From: Azospirillum doebereinerae | GTDB lineage: Bacteria > Pseudomonadota > Alphaproteobacteria > Azospirillales > Azospirillaceae | Direction of reading: 5' to 3' | NCBI RefSeq assembly: GCF_003989665.1 | Contig: NZ_RZIJ01000006.1 | Coordinates: forward strand, 184,902 to 248,901 | Length of the DNA stretch: 64,000 bases | Shown: piece by piece, positions 27,102 to 36,973 of the stretch | Position numbering within the stretch: the stretch's first letter is position 1 | How the letters are laid out: every line of letters begins with the position of its first letter | Notes under the pieces: model-generated | The model's database searches: none | Seen by the model: the letters and a program-made list of their open reading frames with translations, nothing else | What the model was told of the DNA's origin: nothing | Made by a program: the position numbers and the translations under genes

Positions 27102-27495
27102 CGCTGGTTCCTCTCGCTTCCGCCACGCTCATGCTGCGATGCGGTATGATGACAGTGGCGCGCGGGTCCGCCGCTGTCCAAGGCTGCGTCGGCGTGTCGG
27201 CCATGCCGGGAGCGCAGAACCGGGGCTGGATCATCCGCTTGGCTCCCTCTCCCGCCCCGGGAGAGGGAAGGGGCCCATGCGCAGCATGGGAAGGTTGAGG
27301 GGCTATCGGAACATGGATTTCGTACCACGCCCGATAGCCCCTCACCCTCCCCACGCCTGCGGCGCGGGTCCCCTCCCTCTCCCGGGGCGGGAGAGGGCTG
27401 TCCGATCGCCCTCAGCAAAACCGGCCTCGCTCTGGACCTTCGGCGGGGCGCGCCGTATAAACAGCGTCCCAATCAATTCGAAATCCGTTCGAGCC
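27102..27495. other. 394-bp intergenic region between the MFS gene and serS
   Basis: Holds the paired inverted repeat at 27243-27402. The remaining flanks (27102-27242, 27403-27495) must contain the two divergent promoters, but I cannot place them with confidence. No gene seen. Confidence 0.5.
27243..27402. repeat. REP/BIME-like paired inverted repeat, copy 1
   Basis: A 160-bp imperfect inverted repeat. Each half carries a small hairpin (27245-27253/27259-27267 and 27375-27383/27389-27397) of CCCTCTCCC and GGGAGAGGG arms. The centre is a perfect 14-bp arm pair at 27296-27309 and 27331-27344. Same family as the copies near 36.1, 41.1, 45.9 and 58.5 kb. Confidence 0.8.
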
Positions 27496-28761
27496 ATGCA
27501 CGACCTTCGCGCCATCCGTGAAAATCCCGAAGCCTTCGACCGTGGCCTCGGCCGCCGGGGATTGGCGGCGCTGTCGTCCTCCGTGATCGAACTCGACGCC
27601 CGCCGCCGCGCCGTGCAGACCCAGTTGCAGGAGATGCAGGCCCGTCGCAACGAGGCGGCCAAGGAGATCGGCCTCGCCAAGCGCGAGGGCCGCGACGCCC
27701 AGCCCATCCTCGACGAGATGGCGCAGCTCAAGGAGCGCGTGCCCGAGGTCGAGGAGGAGGAGCGCCGTCTCGGCGCCGAACTCGATGGGCTGCTGGCCGG
27801 CATCCCCAACCTGCCGGACGACGACGTTCCCGACGGGCCGGACGAGAGCGGCAACGTCGAGGTCCGCCGCTGGGGCACGCCGCCCGAGATCGCCGCGCCC
27901 AAGCAGCATTACGAGCTGGGCGAGGCGCTGGGCCTGATGGACTTCGAGGCGGCGGCCCGCATGTCGGGCGCCCGCTTCACGGTGCTGAAGGGCGGGCTGG
28001 CGCGGCTGGAACGCGCGCTCGCCGACTTCATGCTGGACATCCACACCGGCGAGCACGGGTACACCGAGATCGCGCCGCCGCTGATGGTGCGCGACACCGC
28101 GCTCTTCGGCACCGGCCAGTTGCCGAAGTTCGAGGAGGATCTGTTCAAGGCCGGCGACCATTACCTGATCCCGACCTCGGAAGTCCCGCTGACCAACCTC
28201 GTCAGCGACCAGATCGTCGCGACGGAGGAGCTGCCTTACCGCTACACCGCGCTGACCCCCTGCTTCCGGGCCGAGGCCGGGTCGGCCGGGCGCGACACGC
28301 GCGGCATGATCCGCCAGCACCAGTTCTGGAAGGTCGAGATGGTCGGCATCGCCGCCCCCGACCAGTCGGAAGCCGAGCATCAGCGGATGACCCGCTGCGC
28401 CGAGACGATTCTGGAGCGGCTGGGCCTGCCCTACCGCACCATCGTGCTGTGCACGGGGGACATGGGCTTCTCCTCGCGCAAGACCTATGACGTCGAGGTG
28501 TGGCTGCCGGGCCAGAACGCCTACCGCGAGATCTCCAGCATCTCCAATTGCGGCGATTTCCAGGCCCGCCGCATGAAAGCCCGTTGCAGAGCCAAGGGGG
28601 AGAAGCAAACTCAATTCCTCCACACCCTCAACGGATCGGGTGTGGCGGTCGGGCGCTGCCTGATCGCGGTGCTGGAGAACTACCAGCAGCCCGATGGTTC
28701 GATCCTGATTCCCGAGGCCCTCCGCCCCTACATGCGCGGAGCGGAAAGGATTACCGCCTGA
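27496..28761 (+). CDS. serS: Seryl-tRNA synthetase
   Basis: A 421-residue class II aminoacyl-tRNA synthetase that charges tRNA-Ser. The N-terminal arm (about 25-110) is the usual antiparallel coiled coil. Motif 2 is [20 protein letters not shown], and motif 3 is [20 protein letters not shown] near the C-terminus. The start [12 protein letters not shown] at ATG 27496 matches the family start. Its stop overlaps the surE start by one base, so serS-surE-pcm-nlpD-like forms one coupled operon. Confidence 0.96.
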   Translation: MHDLRAIRENPEAFDRGLGRRGLAALSSSVIELDARRRAVQTQLQEMQARRNEAAKEIGLAKREGRDAQPILDEMAQLKERVPEVEEEERRLGAELDGLLAGIPNLPDDDVPDGPDESGNVEVRRWGTPPEIAAPKQHYELGEALGLMDFEAAARMSGARFTVLKGGLARLERALADFMLDIHTGEHGYTEIAPPLMVRDTALFGTGQLPKFEEDLFKAGDHYLIPTSEVPLTNLVSDQIVATEELPYRYTALTPCFRAEAGSAGRDTRGMIRQHQFWKVEMVGIAAPDQSEAEHQRMTRCAETILERLGLPYRTIVLCTGDMGFSSRKTYDVEVWLPGQNAYREISSISNCGDFQARRMKARCRAKGEKQTQFLHTLNGSGVAVGRCLIAVLENYQQPDGSILIPEALRPYMRGAERITA

Positions 28762-29543
28762 TGTTCGATTTGCCGCTCGACCTGTCCCGTACCCGCATCC
28801 TCGTCACCAACGACGACGGCATCCACGCCCAGGGGCTGAAGGTGCTGGAGGCGATCGCCCATTCCCTGTCCGACGACGTGTGGGTGGTCGCCCCGGAGAT
28901 GGAGCAGTCGGCCGCCAGCCATTCGCTGACGATCAACCGCCCCCTGCGCCTGCGCAAGCTGGACGAGCGGCGCTTCACCGTGGACGGCACGCCGACCGAC
29001 TGCGTGCTGCTGGCGATCAACCACGTGATGAAGGACAGCCGGCCGACGCTGGTGCTGTCCGGGGTCAACCAAGGCTCCAACATCGGCGAGGACGTGACCT
29101 ATTCCGGCACCATAGCCGCCGCGATGGAGGCGACGCTGCTCGGCGTCCCCGCCATCGCGATGAGCCAGCATTACGAGCCGGGCCAGCCCATCGACTGGTC
29201 GGCGGCGGAGGCCCACGGGGTCGACGTGGTGCGCAAGGCGGTGACGGTGGCGTGGCCGAGGAACGTGCTGCTGAACGTGAACTTCCCGGCGCGGCCCGCC
29301 GCCGAGGTCACCGGCATCCAGGTGGTCCGCCACGGCAAGCGCAAAATCGGCGACGAGCTGTTCGAGCGGGTCGATCCGCGCGGCAAGCCCTACATCTGGA
29401 TCGGCACCCTGCGCGGCGACGCCGACACGACCCCGGACACCGACATCCACGTCGTCCTGCACGGCGGAATCTCGGTGACCCCGGTGTTCCTCGACCTCAC
29501 CCACACCCCCACCCTCCAGACCTTGAGGCAGGCGTTCGTGTGA
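28761..29543 (+). CDS. surE: 5'/3'-nucleotidase SurE
   Basis: A 260-residue metal-dependent nucleotidase and survival protein. The acidic metal site is VTNDDGIHAQGL (Asp18, Asp19), with SGVNQGSNIGEDVTYSGT and the EQSAASHS serine site. It hydrolyses nucleoside monophosphates and sometimes short polyphosphate. It overlaps serS by one base and pcm by four. Confidence 0.95.
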   Translation: MFDLPLDLSRTRILVTNDDGIHAQGLKVLEAIAHSLSDDVWVVAPEMEQSAASHSLTINRPLRLRKLDERRFTVDGTPTDCVLLAINHVMKDSRPTLVLSGVNQGSNIGEDVTYSGTIAAAMEATLLGVPAIAMSQHYEPGQPIDWSAAEAHGVDVVRKAVTVAWPRNVLLNVNFPARPAAEVTGIQVVRHGKRKIGDELFERVDPRGKPYIWIGTLRGDADTTPDTDIHVVLHGGISVTPVFLDLTHTPTLQTLRQAFV

Positions 29544-30193
29544 GCACGGACGCGCGCCGAATCCGGTTGCTGATGGCGTTGCGCCAGGCCGGCGTGACCG
29601 ACACCACGGTGTTGTCCGCCATCGAACGGACCCCGCGCGAGCTGTTCGTTCCCGACGCCTTCCAGGACCAGGCCTGGGAGAACATCGCCCTGCCCATCGA
29701 TCTGGGGCAGACGATCAGCCAGCCGCTGATCGTCGGGCTGATGACCCAGGCGCTGGAGCTGAACCCCCGGCATCTGGTGCTGGAGGTCGGCACAGGCTCC
29801 GGCTATCAGGCGGCGATTTTGTCGCGGCTGTGCCGCCGGGTCTTCACCATCGAGCGGCTGAAGCCCCTGCTGGCCGAGGCGGAGGGCCGTTTCCGCGCGC
29901 TGAGGCTGGACAACGTCACGACCCGCCACGGCGACGGGACGCGCGGCTGGCCGGAGCAGGCGCCCTTCGCGCGCGTGTTGGTCACAGCCGCCGGGGGCGC
30001 GGATCCGCCAAAAGACTTGACGGATCAACTCGCCGTTGGTGGTGTCATGATCATCCCGCTGGGCGGGGACCACCGCGATCAGAAGGTGGTCCGCTTCCGG
30101 CGCACCGACTCCGGTCTCACTCGGGAGGACCTGTGGCCCGTCCGTTTCGTTCCGCTGCTGTCCGACCCGCCGCAACAGGTCCGTCCCGCATGA
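29540..30193 (+). CDS. pcm: Protein-L-isoaspartate O-methyltransferase
   Basis: A 217-residue SAM-dependent methyltransferase that repairs isoaspartyl residues in aged proteins. Visible motifs are the substrate loop LGQTISQPLIVGLMTQAL, the SAM motif VLEVGTGSGYQAAIL, and the downstream RHGDGTRGWPEQAPF. GTG 29540 overlaps the surE stop (GTGA) and gives the family N-terminus. Coupling with surE and an NlpD-like gene mirrors the E. coli surE-pcm-nlpD order; no rpoS follows. Confidence 0.94.
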   Translation: MSTDARRIRLLMALRQAGVTDTTVLSAIERTPRELFVPDAFQDQAWENIALPIDLGQTISQPLIVGLMTQALELNPRHLVLEVGTGSGYQAAILSRLCRRVFTIERLKPLLAEAEGRFRALRLDNVTTRHGDGTRGWPEQAPFARVLVTAAGGADPPKDLTDQLAVGGVMIIPLGGDHRDQKVVRFRRTDSGLTREDLWPVRFVPLLSDPPQQVRPA

Positions 30194-31509
30194 AGTCCGC
30201 CGTTTCGCCGCGTTCCTCCGCCCTGCGCCTTGCCGCCGTCTCGCTGGCCGTGCTGGCGCTGGTGGGCTGCGAGCGCATCGGCGGTCTGGCGCCCTTCACC
30301 AACATGGCGGGCGGGGTGCCGGACTCGGCGGCCGGCGCCATCACGGTGCAGAAGGGCGACAACGCCTACTCCCTCTCCCGCCGCTACAACGTGCCGCTGC
30401 GCGACCTGATCGAGGTCAACCGGCTGTCGCCGCCCTACAAGCTGGAGGTCGGGCAGCGCCTCGCCCTGCCGACGGCGCGGCAGTACATCGTGCAGAAGGG
30501 GGACACGCTCTACGGCATCTCCCGCATGCACAACGTGGACGTCAGCGAGCTGACCCAGTTGAACAATCTGACGCCGCCCTACGCGGTGCAGGCCGGGCAG
30601 CCCCTGCGCCTGCCGGGCGCCGGCGGCGGCGCGGCTCCCGGATCGGCCCCTGGATCGGTTGCCGGGCCGGTCGTTCTGGCCGAAGCCTCCCCGCCGCCGG
30701 GCCGCAGCGCCGGGCGCGGCTCGATCCAGGCGACCGAACTGCCGGCGTCGGGCGCGTCCGTTCCTCCGAATGCGCCTGCGTCGGGCGGCGTCGTCGCGAC
30801 GCCCCTGCCGGCGGGCGGTGTCCCCGCCGCCGGGGAGCCGGAGGTGGCCTATCAGCCGGGCCAGGCCCCGGTTTCGCTGCGTCCGCCCGACCGCAAGCCC
30901 GGCGTGACGGCGGAGCCGCTGCCGGCCAACCCGGCGGCGTCGGAGCCCGCGCCGGCCGCCGTCGCCTCGCCGGTGCCGCCCGGCCTGCCGGCCGGCCGCA
31001 CCGCGCCGGCCCAGCAGGAGGTCGCGGCGGCGGCCCCGCCCAAGCCGGAACCGAAGGCGGAGGCCGGGGCGCCGCCACCGCGCGGCGGGGCCCGCTTCCT
31101 GTGGCCGGTCAAGGGCAAGCTGATCTCGGGCTACGGCCCCAAGCCCGACGGCCTGCACAATGACGGTCTGAACATCGCCGCCTCCAAGGGCACGGCGGTG
31201 GTCGCCGCCGACAATGGCGTCGTCGCCTACGCCGGCAACGAGCTGCGCGGCTTCGGCAACCTGCTGCTGCTCAAGCACGCGGACGGCTGGATCACCGCCT
31301 ACGCCCATCTCGACCGCATCGACGTGGAGCGCGGGGCCACCGTGAAGCGTGGGCAGGCGGTGGGGAAGGTCGGGCAGACCGGCTCCGTCAGCAGCCCGCA
31401 GCTTCACTTCGAACTGCGCAAGGGCAGCCAGGCGGTGGACCCGACCGACCAGATGGACCGCAAGTCTATCGAAGGGGCTTTTCGAGACGGCCCGCTAGGT
31501 CCTGGATGA
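30190..31509 (+). CDS. NlpD-like lipoprotein with two LysM and a LytM/M23 domain
   Basis: A 439-residue envelope lipoprotein (lipobox LALVGC, Cys27). Two LysM repeats lie at about 52-96 (VQKGDNAYSLSRRYNVP) and 98-142 (IVQKGDTLYGISRMHNV). A long Pro/Ala-rich linker follows, then a LytM domain at about 305-420 (YGPKPDGLHNDGLNIAA, PQLHFELRKG). The zinc motifs HxGxD and HxH read NDGLN and QLH, so two or more ligands are missing. It is therefore more likely an amidase activator or cell-wall binder, like NlpD, than an active endopeptidase. The tail overlaps the next, convergent gene by 44 bases. Confidence 0.9.
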   Translation: MKSAVSPRSSALRLAAVSLAVLALVGCERIGGLAPFTNMAGGVPDSAAGAITVQKGDNAYSLSRRYNVPLRDLIEVNRLSPPYKLEVGQRLALPTARQYIVQKGDTLYGISRMHNVDVSELTQLNNLTPPYAVQAGQPLRLPGAGGGAAPGSAPGSVAGPVVLAEASPPPGRSAGRGSIQATELPASGASVPPNAPASGGVVATPLPAGGVPAAGEPEVAYQPGQAPVSLRPPDRKPGVTAEPLPANPAASEPAPAAVASPVPPGLPAGRTAPAQQEVAAAAPPKPEPKAEAGAPPPRGGARFLWPVKGKLISGYGPKPDGLHNDGLNIAASKGTAVVAADNGVVAYAGNELRGFGNLLLLKHADGWITAYAHLDRIDVERGATVKRGQAVGKVGQTGSVSSPQLHFELRKGSQAVDPTDQMDRKSIEGAFRDGPLGPG

Positions 31510-32323
31510 ACTGCCACGCGACGCGGCCCGACCGGCTGCCGCGCGTGACCGACCATTCGACCGCCTCGGCGTGGAGCCGGTCCGCCGGGACCTCCAGGCC
31601 GAAATGGCGGGCGTAGCCCTCGACCATCGCGAAGTAGGTGGTCTGGTCGCAGTTGTGGAAGCCCAGCCACAGGCCGAAGCGGTCGGACAACGACACCTTC
31701 TCCTCGACGGCTTCGGCCGGGTTGATGGCGGTCGAGCGCTCGTTCTCGATCATGTCGCGCGGCATCAGGTGGCGGCGGTTGGAGGTGGCGTAGAACACGA
31801 CGTTCTCCGGCCGCCCCTCGATCCCGCCGTCCAGCACCGCCTTCAATGACTTGTAATGCGCGTCGTCGTGGTCGAAGGACAGGTCGTCGCAGAACAGCAC
31901 GAAGCGCCGCGCCTCGCCCTTCAGCCGGGCCAGCAGCCGGGGCAGGCTGGGGATGTCGTCGCGCTGGATCTCGACCAGCGCCAGCTCGCCCGGCCGTTCC
32001 TGCACGATCACCGCGTGGATCGACTTGACCAGCGAGCTCTTGCCGGTGCCGCGCGCGCCCCACAGCAGGGCGTTGTTGGCCGGATGACCGGCGGCGAAGC
32101 GCCGGGTGTTGTCGAGCAGGATGTCGCGCTGCCGCTCGATCCCTTGGAGCAGCGCGATCTCCACCCGGTTGACGGCGGGCACCGGCTCCAGCCGGTCGGG
32201 CTCGGTGTGCCAGACGAAGGCGTCGGCCGCCCTCAGGTCGAAGGGCGCGGGCGGGGGAGGGGCCAGACGGTCGAGCGCGTCGGCGATGCGGGTCAGCAGG
32301 GGAAGCAGGGAGTCGGAAGACAT
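31466..32323 (-). CDS. DUF815 AAA-type ATP-binding protein
   Basis: A 285-residue P-loop protein. Walker A is WGARGTGKSSLVKS at about 90-103, Walker B is FVLFCDDLSFDH near 150, and NVVFYATSNRRHL is a sensor-like segment. DUF815 proteins are conserved in alphaproteobacteria near yajC-secDF, and their role is unknown. ATG 32323 is used because it begins the family-like MSSDSLL; an upstream ATG at 32356 would add 11 residues. It lies opposite in strand to the operons on both sides. Confidence 0.88.
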   Translation of the reverse strand: MSSDSLLPLLTRIADALDRLAPPPPAPFDLRAADAFVWHTEPDRLEPVPAVNRVEIALLQGIERQRDILLDNTRRFAAGHPANNALLWGARGTGKSSLVKSIHAVIVQERPGELALVEIQRDDIPSLPRLLARLKGEARRFVLFCDDLSFDHDDAHYKSLKAVLDGGIEGRPENVVFYATSNRRHLMPRDMIENERSTAINPAEAVEEKVSLSDRFGLWLGFHNCDQTTYFAMVEGYARHFGLEVPADRLHAEAVEWSVTRGSRSGRVAWQFIQDLAGRLEKPLR

Positions 32324-32550
32324 CGTTTTCCAGGCACCTTTTTCACAAAATTTCATGGAAACCGGGCGTCGGCGCAGCCATCTTTCCGACGCGTTCGCAC
32401 GGTATCACAGCGATGCGGGCGCACAAGCCGTCGCCATTCCCCGCTTCGCGCCGCATCACCGTTGCATCCGGGGCATGGGCGGCTATAGTCGCGGCGTCCC
32501 GGCGGTCAAGCCGATTCCGCGCGAGATCAACTTATTCAGGAGCTCCCAAG

Positions 32551-32970
32551 ATGTTCGTTTCGACGGCTTATGCACAGACCGCGGCGCCGGCTGGCGGCAG
32601 CGATATGCTCGTGCAATTCCTGCCGCTGATTCTGATCTTCGTCGTCTTCTACTTCCTGCTGATCCGCCCGCAGCAGAAGAAGATGAAGGAGCACAAGGCG
32701 ATGCTCGGCAACATCCGTCGCGGCGACCGGGTCGTCACCGGCGGCGGCATCATCGGCGTCGTCACCAAGGTCGGCACCGACGACGAGCTGACGGTCGAGA
32801 TCGCCGAGAACGTCCGCGTCCGCTGCGTGCGCTCCACCGTGAACCTCGTGCTCGCCAAGACCGAGCCGGCCAAGCCCGGCGACGGCACCGCCGCCACCAC
32901 CGAAGGCCAGGCCAAGCCCGGCGAGACCCCGGCCGCCGGCGGCATCGGCAAGCTGTTCGGCCGCAAGTAA
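32551..32970 (+). CDS. yajC: Sec translocase accessory subunit YajC
   Basis: A 139-residue single-pass membrane protein. The membrane segment (LVQFLPLILIFVVFYFLLIR) is followed at once by the signature PQQKKMKEHKAML and RRGDRVVTGGGIIGVV. It associates with SecDF-YidC at the translocon. The C-terminal tail is long and rich in Gly, Pro and Ala. AGGAG stands eight bases before ATG 32551. It begins the yajC-secD-secF-Mth938-like operon. Confidence 0.95.
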   Translation: MFVSTAYAQTAAPAGGSDMLVQFLPLILIFVVFYFLLIRPQQKKMKEHKAMLGNIRRGDRVVTGGGIIGVVTKVGTDDELTVEIAENVRVRCVRSTVNLVLAKTEPAKPGDGTAATTEGQAKPGETPAAGGIGKLFGRK

Positions 32971-33038
32971 ACCGGCCACGTAGAACCGGCGCGAGCACAC
33001 TGGCGAACGCCGGCCGTCGAATCGGATTCGAGTGACGC

Positions 33039-34637
<1,599 letters not shown>

Positions 34638-34648
34638 GAGGACGATCC

Positions 34649-35602
34649 ATGTTCCACCTCCGCCTCGTCCCCGACAACACCAAGATCCCCTTCATGAACG
34701 GCCGGTTCGCCGGCCTGATCACGTCGGCGTTCCTGTCCATCGCGTCGATCATCCTGTTCTTCCACCCCGGCCTGAACTACGGCATCGACTTCCAGGGCGG
34801 CATCGTCATCGAGGCCCGCACCCCGCAGGCCGCCGATTTCGTGTCCCTCCGCCACTCGCTGGGCGGGCTCGGCATGGGGCAGGTGGCGTTGCAGGAGTTC
34901 GGATCGCCCCAGGACGTGCTGATCCGGCTGGAGCGCCAGCCCGGCGACGACGCCGCCCAGCAGGTCGCGGCCGACAAGGTGCGCGCCACGCTGGCCGAGA
35001 CCCTGCCCGGCACCCAGGTCCGCCGCGTCGAAGCGGTCGGCGCCTCGGTCAGCGCCGAGCTGTTCGCCAACGGCATGCTGGCGATGGGCCTCGCGATGGT
35101 GGCGATGCTGCTCTACATCTGGTTCCGCTTCGAATGGCAGTTCGGGCTGGGCGCGGTGGTGACGCTGCTGCTGGACATCACCAAGATCATCGGCTTCTAC
35201 GCCGTGACCGGCATGCAGTTCAACCTGACCGCCATCGCGGCGATCCTGACCATCATGGGCTATTCGATCAACGACAAGGTCGTGGTCTATGACCGGATGC
35301 GCGAGAACCTGCGCATCTACAAGAAGATGCCGCTGCGCGACCTGATCGACCTGTCGATCAACGAGACGTTGAACCGCACGCTCGGCACGTCCATGTGCAC
35401 CTTCCTGTCGGTCATCCCGCTGGCGCTGATCGGCGGCGAGGCCTTGCAGGATTTCGGCATCGTGCTGCTGCTCGGCGTGTTCATCGCCACCACCTCGTCG
35501 ATCTTCATCGCCGCGCCCATCTTGCTGTTCCTGGGCGAGAACCGGCTGCGCCGGGGAACGCCGGAAGCGGCCGGTCCCGGCAACCCGGCGACGACGCCGT
35601 AA
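34649..35602 (+). CDS. secF: Protein translocase subunit SecF
   Basis: A 317-residue partner of SecD with six membrane segments. Motifs are LNYGIDFQGGIVIEAR, then VGASVSAELFANGMLAMGLA and the conserved membrane stretch IMGYSINDKVVVYDRMRENL followed by NETLNRTLGTS. It starts 11 bases after secD. Confidence 0.96.
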   Translation: MFHLRLVPDNTKIPFMNGRFAGLITSAFLSIASIILFFHPGLNYGIDFQGGIVIEARTPQAADFVSLRHSLGGLGMGQVALQEFGSPQDVLIRLERQPGDDAAQQVAADKVRATLAETLPGTQVRRVEAVGASVSAELFANGMLAMGLAMVAMLLYIWFRFEWQFGLGAVVTLLLDITKIIGFYAVTGMQFNLTAIAAILTIMGYSINDKVVVYDRMRENLRIYKKMPLRDLIDLSINETLNRTLGTSMCTFLSVIPLALIGGEALQDFGIVLLLGVFIATTSSIFIAAPILLFLGENRLRRGTPEAAGPGNPATTP

Positions 35603-35629
35603 CGCAACGGGAAACGGGGCAGCACAAGC

Positions 35630-36007
35630 ATGGCCGACATCACGCCGATGATCCCGTCCGACCGTCAGGTCATCGACGGCTATGGCAAGGGGCAGTTCTG
35701 CGTGTCCGGGCAGTGGCGGGTCGGCGCGGTGATCGTGCTGCCCGACCGGACGCTGCCCTGGTCCGCCACCGAGGTGGCGTCGCTGACCGCCGCCGACTTC
35801 GCGGCGGTCAGGGAGGCGGTGCCGAAGGTGGAGCTTCTGCTGCTCGGCACCGGCCCGACCATGAAGCTGGTGCCCAAGGCCCTGCGCCAGGAGCTGCGCG
35901 CGGATGGCATCGTGGTGGAGTTCATGGACAGCGGAGCCGCCTGCCGCACCTACAACGTGCTGCTGGCCGAAGGTCGGCGGGTGGCGGCGGCGCTGCTGCC
36001 GGTGTAA
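35630..36007 (+). CDS. Mth938-like protein (NDUFAF3 family)
   Basis: A 125-residue protein of the Mth938/DUF498 fold. Recognisable pieces are IDGYGKGQFCVSGQWRVGAV, VELLLLGTGPTMKLVPKALR and FMDSGAACRTYNVLLAEGRR. The mitochondrial homologue NDUFAF3 helps assemble respiratory complex I. Linkage to secDF in alphaproteobacteria is established. It is probably the last gene of the yajC-secDF operon, followed by a perfect 50-base hairpin. Confidence 0.87.
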   Translation: MADITPMIPSDRQVIDGYGKGQFCVSGQWRVGAVIVLPDRTLPWSATEVASLTAADFAAVREAVPKVELLLLGTGPTMKLVPKALRQELRADGIVVEFMDSGAACRTYNVLLAEGRRVAAALLPV

Positions 36008-36030
36008 AGCTCAGCGGTTCTCCGTCACAC

Positions 36031-36080
36031 GGCACAAACGACAAAGGCGTCCCGGTCGGGACGCCTTTGTCGTTTGTGCC
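36031..36080. terminator. Perfect 23-bp-stem hairpin after the secDF operon
   Basis: Arms 36031-36053 and 36058-36080 are exactly complementary around loop GGTC. It starts 24 bases after the stop at 36007. There is no T-run on the plus strand, but by position it is a terminator; it may also catch transcripts coming from sodB on the other strand. Confidence 0.75.
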
Positions 36081-36094
36081 TAAACCCCGGGTCG

Positions 36095-36260
36095 CATAGG
36101 CACGAGTAAGCCCTTCTCCCCTTGCGGGAGAAGGGTTGGGATGAGGGGTATTCCGCCTGCAAAGGCGGAAAGAACAAGAAGCCTCTTGGCCGGCTGACGC
36201 CGGCTCCCCCCTCACCCCAACCCCTCTCCCGCGAGGGGAGAGGGGCTTGTTCGCGCCTAT
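36095..36260. repeat. REP/BIME-like paired inverted repeat, copy 2
   Basis: Left half with hairpin arms CCCTTCTCCC/GGGAGAAGGG near 36110-36135, right half with CCCCTCTCCC/GGGGAGAGGGG near 36221-36245, in opposite orientation. Between them is a small hairpin TTCCGCC/GGCGGAA (36151-36170). It lies between the convergent Mth938-like and sodB genes. Confidence 0.8.
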
Positions 36261-36268
36261 GATCCGGA

Positions 36269-36862
36269 TCAGACGCCGAGCTGCTCGGCGGCGAAATCCC
36301 AGTTCGCCAGATTGTCGATGACGGCCTTCACGAAATCCGCGCGGCGGTTCTGGAAGTCGACGTAGTAGGCGTGCTCCCACACGTCGATGGTGAAGAGCGG
36401 CTTCTGGCCGTGGGCCAGGGGGGTGTCGGCGTTGCCGGTCTTGCCGACCTTCAGCTTGCCGCCATCCTCGTACAGCCACGCCCAGCCCGAGCCGAACTGG
36501 GTCAGGGCGGCCTGGGTCAGCTCCTGCTTGAACGCCTCCACGCTGCCGAAGTCGGCGACGATGCGCGCCTCCAGGGCGGCCGGGATGGTGCCGCCGTCCT
36601 TCTTCAGGCACTGCCAGAAGAAGGTGTGGTTCCAGACCTGCGCGGCGTTGTTGAAGATGCCGACCTTGGCGGCGTCGCCCGCCGATTGCTTGATCACGTC
36701 CTCGAGGCTGGCGTCCGCCAGGGCCGAGTCCTTGGTCAGGTTGTTCAGGTTGGTGACGTAGGTCTGGTGGTGCTTGTCGTGGTGCAGGTGCAGCGTCTCG
36801 GAGGAGATGTACGGCTCCAGCGCGTCGTACGCGTAGGGGAGCGGCGGCAGTTCGAACGCCAT
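36269..36862 (-). CDS. sodB: Superoxide dismutase, Fe type
   Basis: A 197-residue cytoplasmic Fe/Mn superoxide dismutase. Metal ligands are His27 (HLHHDKHH), His79 (VWNHTFFW), Asp160 and His164 (DVWEHAYYVDF). The first 30 residues and GSGWAWLYED fit the iron form; Fe against Mn cannot be proved from sequence alone. It lies between the secDF and hopanoid genes, 111 bp downstream of the hpnE stop on the same strand. Confidence 0.95.
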   Translation of the reverse strand: MAFELPPLPYAYDALEPYISSETLHLHHDKHHQTYVTNLNNLTKDSALADASLEDVIKQSAGDAAKVGIFNNAAQVWNHTFFWQCLKKDGGTIPAALEARIVADFGSVEAFKQELTQAALTQFGSGWAWLYEDGGKLKVGKTGNADTPLAHGQKPLFTIDVWEHAYYVDFQNRRADFVKAVIDNLANWDFAAEQLGV

Positions 36863-36973
36863 GTGGGTTGCCCTCTCTTCTTGGGTTGCCTGACCGGGCT
36901 TGGCCTTGACGGCACACGGTCTTCGCCCGACCCAATAGGCCGATGCCGGAACAAAGTGAAGTCTGGAATCGGT

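Noticed and set aside
27243..27402. GC-rich repeats as a CRISPR array
   Set aside because: They are paired inverted elements at scattered loci, not regularly spaced direct repeats with unique spacers.
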